NCBI GenBank assembly: GCA_947475645.1
Contig: CANJNU010000063.1
Span: 1 to 6,162 of the forward strand
DNA length: 6,162 nucleotides
Source: Bacteriovoracaceae bacterium
Lineage (GTDB): Bacteria > Bdellovibrionota > UBA1018
Direction of reading: 5' to 3'
Made by a program: the position numbers and the translations under genes
In this document: in pieces, positions 6,134 to 6,162 of the stretch
How the letters are laid out: every line of letters starts with the position of its first letter
Numbering within the stretch: the first letter of the stretch is position 1
Notes under the pieces: generated by a model
The model's database searches: none
What the model was told of the DNA's origin: nothing
What the model saw: only the letters and a program-made list of their open reading frames with translations

Positions 6134-6162
6134 AGTGCGGCTTTAATTGTTCTTTATAGAGA

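Overview
The window looks like chromosomal DNA of a Bdellovibrio-like bacterium (Bdellovibrionota). The main clue is a gene whose catalytic domain and domain order match the Bd3614-type deaminase family, which was named from Bdellovibrio bacteriovorus. The roughly balanced base composition and the mix of housekeeping genes with a surface lipoprotein fit, but the assignment is an inference and no rRNA or tRNA gene is present to confirm it.

Layout: three + strand genes fill the left half with tight spacing: a DOMON/CBM9-like protein (98-694), an M17 leucyl aminopeptidase (726-2207), and a Bd3614-type zinc deaminase (2217-3026, TTG start, 9 nt after the aminopeptidase stop). They probably form one transcription unit. 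Facing them on the - strand is trmJ (2944-3780), a SPOUT tRNA 2'-O-methyltransferase whose 3' end overlaps the deaminase gene antisense by 83 bp. Upstream of trmJ on the same strand, 32 nt away, is a lipoprotein of unknown function (3813-4664). Across a short divergent intergenic region is an exported phospholipase C/acid phosphatase-family phosphoesterase (4781-6133, + strand). No stretch longer than about 120 bases lacks a gene. I see no mobile element, CRISPR array or RNA gene.

How the genes may relate: two neighbours look like RNA-modifying enzymes, TrmJ by confident family match and the deaminase by its TadA-like zinc site. They are arranged tail to tail with overlapping coding ends. A 13-bp perfect inverted repeat covers the trmJ start; on the + strand it is followed by five Ts like an intrinsic terminator, so transcription leaving the deaminase gene could be terminated only after crossing trmJ antisense. 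The lipoprotein and the phosphoesterase are envelope proteins sharing a divergent upstream region. The strongest leads are the deaminase, the trmJ hairpin and the antisense overlap.
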